This document shows, piece after piece, positions 58,897-64,000 of a stretch of DNA of 64,000 nucleotides (within the stretch, counting starts at the first letter, position 1; each line of letters starts with the position of its first letter). The notes under the pieces were generated by a model. That model made no database searches and was not told where the DNA came from. It saw nothing but the letters and a program-made list of their open reading frames with translations. The stretch spans positions 1,364,001 to 1,428,000 of the forward strand of contig NZ_JAROCF010000001.1 in the NCBI RefSeq assembly GCF_030433685.1, read 5' to 3'. Made by a program: the position numbers and the translations under genes. The DNA is from Leifsonia williamsii (lineage in GTDB: Bacteria > Actinomycetota > Actinomycetes > Actinomycetales > Microbacteriaceae).

Positions 58897-59132
58897 GACG
58901 ACACCCCCCTGTGCCAGGCGATGCGCCCGCTGACGACGGCGAACGCGGCGAAGGCGACCGCTGCGGCGCCGAGGACCCAGAGCGCGACGCCGCGCTCGGC
59001 CTCCCCGCTGCCCTCGTCCGGGTCGACGCGGAGGACCGCCTCGATCCACTCCGGCTCCACCAGTGTCGCGACGAACGCGGTGACGCTCAGCACGGCGAGC
59101 ACGACGGCGATCCAGAACAGGGTCCTGGCCAT
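58893..59132 (-). CDS. Small two-TM membrane protein
   Basis: 79 aa. Two hydrophobic stretches, TLFWIAVVLAVLSVTAFVAT and GVALWVLGAAAVAFAAFAVV, are joined by an acidic loop (EWIEAVLRVDPDEGSGEAE). ATG 59132 is chosen over a TTG two codons upstream; GAGGGGGTGG lies upstream. Its stop overlaps the start of the beta-propeller gene, which makes it a possible membrane partner. Function unknown. Confidence 0.72.
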   Translation of the reverse strand: MARTLFWIAVVLAVLSVTAFVATLVEPEWIEAVLRVDPDEGSGEAERGVALWVLGAAAVAFAAFAVVSGRIAWHRGVSS

Positions 59133-59218
59133 GGGCAACCACCCCCTCGCCGGGGCGGCTGGGCGCTCCGACGAGCCCGAGGATAGCCACGTGGCGTGCG
59201 TGCGGGGAGGGGGTTAAG

Positions 59219-59259
59219 AGCAGGAGGGCGGCCCGCTCGACGCGGACCGCCCTCCTGCT
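59219..59259 (-). terminator. Terminator of the lamin-tail surface-protein gene
   Basis: AGCAGGAGGGCGG (59219-59231) pairs perfectly with CCGCCCTCCTGCT (59247-59259) around a 15-base loop, 14 bases after the gene's stop on the minus strand. CTTAACCCC follows on that strand, a weak U-tract. Confidence 0.85.
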
Positions 59260-59272
59260 TACGTCCTCCCGG

Positions 59273-61990
59273 TCACTCGCTGACGGCGTCGCCCTTGCGT
59301 CGGCGGCGGATCACCAGCAGCGCACCGCCGGCGAGCAGCAGTGTGACCGCCGCGGCGATCCCGGCGATGCCGAGGTCCGAGCCGGTGGAGGCCAGGGCCG
59401 GGTCGACGACGGCGCTCGCGCCGTTCCCCGTGCTCGATCCGTCGCCTGCGGGCGCCGGACCGGCAGCAGCCGCGGTCACCGTGAACGCCGCGGAGGCGAC
59501 GACGGTGCCGTTCACCGACGCCGTGACCGTGTGGGCGCCGGCCGGCACCTGCGGCACCGCGAAGGCGAAGCGCAGCGACCCGTCGTCGGCGGCCGTCGTC
59601 GCGCCCAGCTCGACCGGGGTCGAGTTGAACACGAACGACACGCGGCTGCCGGCGGCGAAGCCCTCGCCCTCGACGGTGACCGTCGTGCCGACCGTGCCGG
59701 AGCCGGCGGAGAGGCTCAGCGTCGCGGCCGGGTCCTCCGGCCCGCCCGGGGCGGGCACGCCCTGGTCGCCCAGCTTCAGGTCGCAGTCGATCCGGCCGCT
59801 GAAGAGGGCGTGGCCCTCGGTCGCGCTGCCGGCGCCGACGCCGTAGATGCCGTCGTCGGACCAGACGGCCTCCTTCGTCCCGTCGACGCAGGTCGACGAC
59901 GGGGCCAGGGCGAACCCTTCGAGGTTGTTCACCGGGAGGCCGGCCGGCTTCGCGTAGGCGACGCCCGGCACGATCGCGCCGGTCGTGCTCACCTTCAGCA
60001 GCGTCGAGACGACGCCGCAGGTGTTGTCGCAGAGCGCCCAGATGCGCTGCGTGTCCGCGTTGTACTGCACGTCCATCACGTGGCCCATGCCGGTGTCGAC
60101 CACGGCGACGCGCTTGAAGCTGTGGTCGCTGTTCAGGGCGTACGCGTACAGCTTGCCGTCGTTCTCGAGCGCGGCGAAGTAGAGGCCGGTGCCGTGGAGG
60201 GGGTAGTCGGCCGGCTTGTAGGTCTTACCGGTCGACTGGTCCACGAACCCGTACTTCGTCAGGTAGCTGTCGGGCACGAAAGTGACGCCCTCGAAGCCGA
60301 GGTTCGCCTCCGTCTTGTTGCCCGGGTGCAGCTCGGGGAACTCCGCCGTCAGGTCCCACTGGTCCGTCGCCACCAGCTGCGTCGCCGACGAGGTCGGGTC
60401 GAAGCGGAGGATCGAGTTCAGCGGGATGGTGTTGGCGGCGTTGTTGCGCTCCGTGGTGACGTAGAGCGCCCCGTCGGCGCCGATGGTCAGGCCCTCGGAA
60501 TCGGGCTGGTTGGTCGCGGTGTCGGTGCTGCCCGGGAAGAAGATCTGCTTGCCGGCGCCCCAGCCGTTCGCGGTGTCCGCCACCCAGAGGCCGCCCTGCT
60601 TGACCATCCGGTAGACCCAGCTCTTGTTCTTGACCGAGTACAGGACGTTCGGGTCCTTCGGGTCGAAGACGAGGCCGCTGACGTCGCGGCCCTCTGGGCC
60701 GGTCGTCGTCTTCCACGCGCACTGCTGGTCGGCGACGGTCACGTCGGCGCTGCCGGGCCAGACGGCAGGGGTGAGCGCACCGGACGGCAGCGTGCCGGTG
60801 CCCGAGGGCGCCTCCGGCTCGCAGTTCAGCGTCGGCCCGTTGCCGCCGTCGGCGGGGTTGGTGAGCACGGTCTTGCAGGCGTCGGCGTTGGAGGCGCCGA
60901 AGCTCTTGTCCTTGACCGACACGAAGGCGCCGGTGCCGTCCTCGCAGCGGGCGTACGCACCCGCGCCGAAGCCGTTGGTCTCGTCGGTGCCCGCCTCGCC
61001 GGCGGTGTAGTCGACCGAGTCGACCAGCGTGCCCGCTGCTCCGTTCGCGCCGTCCGGGAGGTACACCTTCACGCTGTCGCCGCCGCTGCCGAGGCCCTTG
61101 GTCGACGAGAAGTACACGTAGCCGTGCGCCGGGATGCTGGTGGTCGCCGTGCCGTCGGGCAGCTTGGCCGCGAAGGCGGTGGCGGCGGAGGCCGCGCCGC
61201 TGTCGATCTGCAGCCAGCCGTCGATGCTGACGGCCGCGTCGCCGCTGTTGTACAGCTCCACAGCGTCGCCGACCGGGGTCGCGCCGTTGTCCGACGACAC
61301 CTCGTTGATCCGCACGGACGACCAGTCGGGGGTGCCGCCGGCCGGGGCGAAGCGGCTGGTGCCGGGGGAGCCGATGTCGCTTCCGCCGGCCCCCGGGACC
61401 GAGAGGCGCGACGACTCCGTGTCGCCGACCGCCGAGAGCTGCCACTGCGACGCGTCGTTCGCGCCCAGCGCGGCCGCGGTCTTCGGGATGCCGGAGACGC
61501 CCTGCGTGCGCGGCCCCTTGGTCGTGTCGGTCGCCTGGTCGTTGTAGGTCAGCCGGTCGACGAGGTTCGCGACGGCGTCGGTGCCGTCGAAGATGTTGAT
61601 CTCGTCGGCGCGGCCCAGGCCGACCGTGTTGCCGGCGAGGAACTTCACGCCGCCGCTGAGCCCCCACTCGGCCCGGAACGTCGCGTCGGCCGACTCGGTG
61701 ACGATCGCCGACTCGCCGACGGCCAGGGTGCCGAGGCTGTCGAGCGGGACCGTGCCAGGAAGGCGGCTGTCGTCGTCGAACGACCAGCCGGCGAGGCTGA
61801 CCGGCGCCGTGCCGAGGTTGGTGAGCTCGAAGAACTCGCCGGAGGAGTTGACCGGGTTGTACATCCACTCGGTGATCCGGACGTCCGGTGTCGCCGCGGC
61901 CTGCGCGGCGGTCGGGACCGCGATGGCGAGAGCGCCTGCGGTGGCGGCGGCCGCGATGGCCCCCGCAGCTCGGGTGAGGTGAAGTCGCAT
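59273..61990 (-). CDS. LAXTG-anchored surface protein with lamin-tail domains and esterase-like/phytase-like core
   Basis: 905 aa. Signal peptide (cleavage near AQA, ~residue 32). Two lamin-tail domains follow (VRITEWMYNPVNSSGEFFEL and VRINEVSSDNG...VELYNSG). A large beta-propeller-like core comes next (GLVFDPKDPNVLYSVKNKSW, EGLTIGADGALYVTTERNN, GFEGVTFVPDSYL, MDVQYNADTQRIWALCDNTC, NNLEGFALAP), resembling the esterase-like activity or SdiA-regulated/phytase-like family. An IPT/TIG-like Ig domain (VTVEGEGFAAGSRVSFVF) precedes LASTG at 866-870, a helix and RRRR, a class E sortase signal. Enzymatic role is unproven. Confidence 0.88.
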   Translation of the reverse strand: MRLHLTRAAGAIAAAATAGALAIAVPTAAQAAATPDVRITEWMYNPVNSSGEFFELTNLGTAPVSLAGWSFDDDSRLPGTVPLDSLGTLAVGESAIVTESADATFRAEWGLSGGVKFLAGNTVGLGRADEINIFDGTDAVANLVDRLTYNDQATDTTKGPRTQGVSGIPKTAAALGANDASQWQLSAVGDTESSRLSVPGAGGSDIGSPGTSRFAPAGGTPDWSSVRINEVSSDNGATPVGDAVELYNSGDAAVSIDGWLQIDSGAASAATAFAAKLPDGTATTSIPAHGYVYFSSTKGLGSGGDSVKVYLPDGANGAAGTLVDSVDYTAGEAGTDETNGFGAGAYARCEDGTGAFVSVKDKSFGASNADACKTVLTNPADGGNGPTLNCEPEAPSGTGTLPSGALTPAVWPGSADVTVADQQCAWKTTTGPEGRDVSGLVFDPKDPNVLYSVKNKSWVYRMVKQGGLWVADTANGWGAGKQIFFPGSTDTATNQPDSEGLTIGADGALYVTTERNNAANTIPLNSILRFDPTSSATQLVATDQWDLTAEFPELHPGNKTEANLGFEGVTFVPDSYLTKYGFVDQSTGKTYKPADYPLHGTGLYFAALENDGKLYAYALNSDHSFKRVAVVDTGMGHVMDVQYNADTQRIWALCDNTCGVVSTLLKVSTTGAIVPGVAYAKPAGLPVNNLEGFALAPSSTCVDGTKEAVWSDDGIYGVGAGSATEGHALFSGRIDCDLKLGDQGVPAPGGPEDPAATLSLSAGSGTVGTTVTVEGEGFAAGSRVSFVFNSTPVELGATTAADDGSLRFAFAVPQVPAGAHTVTASVNGTVVASAAFTVTAAAAGPAPAGDGSSTGNGASAVVDPALASTGSDLGIAGIAAAVTLLLAGGALLVIRRRRKGDAVSE

Positions 61991-62085
61991 GGACCGGACG
62001 CTAGTGACGCCGCCGATCCGGCGCGGGAAGAGCAGGTGAACGGCAGGGAAACGCGCACGGCCCGGCGCGGGGCTAGGTTCGAGGG

Positions 62086-62418
62086 GTGGAGAGTCCTGTG
62101 CGCTTCTGCCCCAGCCGCAACGCCGGCCGCCGCTGCACGAAGCCGCTGGGCCACGCCGGTCTGCACCGCAACCAGGGCCTGCTGTGGTCGGATGCGGGCG
62201 CCGATCCCCTCCACTGCGCCGGTTCGGGTGAGCCGGGCACGTCGGCGGCGACTCTCCCGGACGGCTTCCCGGGCGGCCGCGCGCTGTGCCCGGTGTGCCT
62301 GCGCTTCATCCCCCTGGACGAGGGAGGCCGGGTCGACGCGCACGACACGAGCGACCCCGACGAGTCGGAGGCGGAGATCGCGGGCCGCCGGGAGTGGTTC
62401 AACACCCATGGGTGGTGA
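62086..62418 (+). CDS. Small Cys-rich hypothetical protein
   Basis: 110 aa. Cys pairs occur in FCPSRNAGRRCTKPLGH and LCPVCLRFIPLD, with His residues between (GHAGLHRN), so a zinc site is possible. No family is recognised. TAGGTT (62074-62079) stands six bases before the GTG, which supports both start and promoter as leaderless. It ends three bases from the convergent TetR gene; the divergent surface-protein gene lies 95 bases upstream. Confidence 0.65.
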   Translation: MESPVRFCPSRNAGRRCTKPLGHAGLHRNQGLLWSDAGADPLHCAGSGEPGTSAATLPDGFPGGRALCPVCLRFIPLDEGGRVDAHDTSDPDESEAEIAGRREWFNTHGW

Positions 62419-62421
62419 CGG

Positions 62422-63066
62422 TCAGCCCCGCAGCGACCCCGCCTCCAGGCCCAGCGTCCACTCCACGACGTCCGCGACGAAGTGCACCTGCGCGGGGTCG
62501 CTCAGGTCGGCGGTGCTGTTGACGTAGGAGCCGCCTCCATCGACGGCGATGAGGATGCGGATGCTGGCGGCCTCGGGGTCCACGCGGGCGAAGTCGCCGG
62601 TGGCGATGCCGTCCTCGACGAGCGCGCGCAGCCGGGCGCGGTCGAGTGCGTCCTGCTCCTGCAGCGTCGCCTCGAGCGCCGGCGCGAAGCGCGAGAGATG
62701 CCGCGCGTTGAGCCACAGCCGCGCCAGCGGCAGCGACACCCCGGTCTCGATGTGGTGCACGAAGTGGCGCATCCGCTCCAGCGGAGGCCCGTCGGGCGGG
62801 AAGAAGCGCTCGCGCTCGATCGTCGCGGCGCGCACGAACGCCTCCTCGACCAGGTCCTCCGCGGCGGGGAAGTAGTGCGAGATGAGCCCGGGGCGCACGC
62901 CCAGCCGGGTCGCGACCGCCCGCAGCGTGATGCGTTCGAGCCCCTCGTCGAGCGCGATGACGGCCGCGGTCGCGAGGATCTCCTCCCGCCGCTCCCGCGC
63001 CGGCTTGCGGATCCGGGCGGCTTTGCCGACATCGGGAGCAGTCGCTCTTGACTCCATGGCACCCAT
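62422..63066 (-). CDS. TetR-family regulator beside an NCS1 permease
   Basis: 214 aa from ATG 63066 (ATG 63057 is also possible). HTH: ILATAAVIALDEGLERITLR then AVATRLGVRPGLISHYFPAA, of the TetR type with HYFP, common in BetI-like regulators. The C-terminal region is BetI-like (LPLARLWLNARHLSRFAPAL). A 16-bp palindrome lies just upstream, between it and the divergent permease, so it probably represses both. The effector may be a purine, pyrimidine or related compound. Confidence 0.9.
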   Translation of the reverse strand: MGAMESRATAPDVGKAARIRKPARERREEILATAAVIALDEGLERITLRAVATRLGVRPGLISHYFPAAEDLVEEAFVRAATIERERFFPPDGPPLERMRHFVHHIETGVSLPLARLWLNARHLSRFAPALEATLQEQDALDRARLRALVEDGIATGDFARVDPEAASIRILIAVDGGGSYVNSTADLSDPAQVHFVADVVEWTLGLEAGSLRG

Positions 63067-63082
63067 GCTATTGAATAGGCGA

Positions 63083-63098
63083 CCAACACGCGTATTGG
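63083..63098. promoter_or_regulatory. Candidate TetR operator between regulator and NCS1 permease
   Basis: CCAACACGCGTATTGG is a 16-bp inverted repeat with one mismatched pair, 16 bases before the TetR start and 43 before the permease. The centre ACGCGT is perfect. Confidence 0.68.
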
Positions 63099-63141
63099 GC
63101 ACGTGACCAACAGCGATGATGCTGTGTCAGAGAGGAACGCC

Positions 63142-64000
63142 ATGTCCCCAGCACCAACCGACGCCGAGACGGCCGCCGCCGAGCGGTTCGCCGACGCGCC
63201 GACCCAGCCCGAGACCCGCGGCATCGAGGTCGTCTCCGACGCGGAGCGGCACGGCCGCGCCCGCGACCTGTTCTTCGTCTGGGCGGCGCCGGGCGTCAGC
63301 ATCCTCAACTTCACGATCGGGGCGACCCTGATCCTGCTCGGGCTGGAGGTGTGGCAGGCCATCGCGGTCATCCTCGCCGCCGCGCTGCTCTGGGTGTTCC
63401 CCGGCGTCATCGCGGCCAGCGGTCCCGCCGCTGGCACCTCCGGATCGGTGGTGACGCGGGCGATGTACGGCATCGTGGGCAACAAGCTGTTCGTCGCCTT
63501 CGTCGGCTGGTTCATCGGCGCGGTGTTCCTGTCGCTGACCTGGCTCGCGTCCTCGTTCATGGGCGCCGATCTGCTGCGCCGCATCGGGCTCGACGACCCG
63601 GTGTGGGTGCCGATCGGCGTGACCGTCGTGGTGTCGGCGGTGACGATCCTCGTCGCGATCTTCGGGCACGGACTGATCCTGCGGGTGTACCCGATCATGG
63701 CGATCGTGCTGTTCGCGATCTTCGTGCTCGTGTCGGCGTTCATCCTCCCGACCGTCGACTGGTCGTACCACCCGGCCGAGCCGCTCAGTGGAGGCGCTCT
63801 CTGGTCCGCTGTGTCGATCGGCTTCACGATCCTCGCCTCCACGCCGCTCTCGTTCATCAACAGCCCCGACATCGCGCGCTACCTGCCGCGGACGACCAAG
63901 CCGTCGCACATCGCGGCCGCCACGGCCCTCGGAGGCGCTCTGCCGTTCGTCGTCTTCACGGGCGTCGGCGTGCTGATGGCGACCGGCCTGAAGGCGAGCG
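63142..64000 (+). CDS. NCS1-family permease for cytosine/purines or related compounds (3' end outside window)
   Basis: The first 286 codons of an NCS1 transporter (usual size ~450-500). RDLFFVWAAPGVSILNFTIG is the recognisable first helix region, GTSGSVVTRAMYGIVGNKLF the conserved TM2-3 loop, and INSPDIARYLPRTTKPSHIA a typical middle segment. At least seven membrane helices are visible. AGAGGAACGC precedes ATG 63142. It is divergent from the BetI-like TetR at 62422 and likely controlled by it. Substrates of the family include cytosine, allantoin, uracil and hydantoins. Confidence 0.9.
   Translation, partial: MSPAPTDAETAAAERFADAPTQPETRGIEVVSDAERHGRARDLFFVWAAPGVSILNFTIGATLILLGLEVWQAIAVILAAALLWVFPGVIAASGPAAGTSGSVVTRAMYGIVGNKLFVAFVGWFIGAVFLSLTWLASSFMGADLLRRIGLDDPVWVPIGVTVVVSAVTILVAIFGHGLILRVYPIMAIVLFAIFVLVSAFILPTVDWSYHPAEPLSGGALWSAVSIGFTILASTPLSFINSPDIARYLPRTTKPSHIAAATALGGALPFVVFTGVGVLMATGLKAS

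Noticed and set aside
1..64000. Prophage, insertion sequence, tRNA, rRNA, secondary-metabolite or toxin-antitoxin loci
   Set aside because: Looked for transposase/integrase motifs, tRNA-like TTCRA arms and modular synthase domains on both strands; nothing convincing was found.

Overview
The window is about 70 % GC and densely packed, with many ATGA start/stop overlaps, many GTG starts and C- or G-ending codons. Together with LAXTG-type surface anchors, numerous sugar ABC transporters and several leaderless promoters, this points to a high-GC Gram-positive actinobacterium, most likely of the Microbacteriaceae (Leifsonia-like). The genus is inference. No rRNA, tRNA, CRISPR, transposase or phage gene was seen.

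Layout. 1-5752: the 3' part of an amino-sugar or beta-glucoside uptake operon (ABC importer, GH4 glycosidase, BadF-type sugar kinase, SIS-domain deaminase/isomerase). 5753-7997: an ECF41 sigma factor convergent with its usual oxidoreductase partner, flanked by a decayed second copy of the SIS gene's 3' end and by scraps of an SRPBCC/MFS locus. 7998-13291: a LacI-controlled importer with a GH32-like hydrolase, with two operators in front. 13308-26970: small regulators and enzymes: SRPBCC, MFS efflux pump plus TetR, a TetR/oxidoreductase/GNAT operon, a divergent TetR with an MBL-like hydrolase, a TetR/methyltransferase/transglutaminase-like operon, an SDR, a VOC protein, an ABC-F ATPase with a short leader ORF, and a CGNR regulator. 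Two genes here (transglutaminase-like and VOC) are cut by in-frame amber codons. 27006-33247: a LuxR regulator divergent from a giant cell-wall protein with eight DUF11-type repeats. 33276-42478: detoxification and redox enzymes (epoxide hydrolase, AKR, ADH, SDR, CMD, cupin) with XRE, TetR and LysR regulators and an EamA transporter. 42411-48336: a LacI-controlled rhamnose-type ABC importer. 48259-56342: two intracellular glycosidase-like genes divergent from a third MalEFG-type importer and its LacI regulator. 56391-64000: DHFR-like, MSMEG_6728-like and beta-propeller proteins, a lamin-tail/LAXTG surface protein, a TetR and the start of an NCS1 permease.

How it works together. Four ABC sugar importers, each beside hydrolases or kinases and three with a LacI repressor and recognisable operators, suggest a plant- or soil-associated lifestyle that scavenges oligosaccharides. 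Between them lie mostly self-contained regulator/target pairs. Many of these stand-alone genes carry a TANNNT-like -10 box exactly six bases before the start codon, so their mRNAs are probably leaderless. The most unusual parts are the duplication flanking the ECF41 module (5511-7962), a duplicated paired inverted-repeat promoter (13.8 and 24.4 kb), and the leader upstream of the ABC-F gene (26.3 kb).
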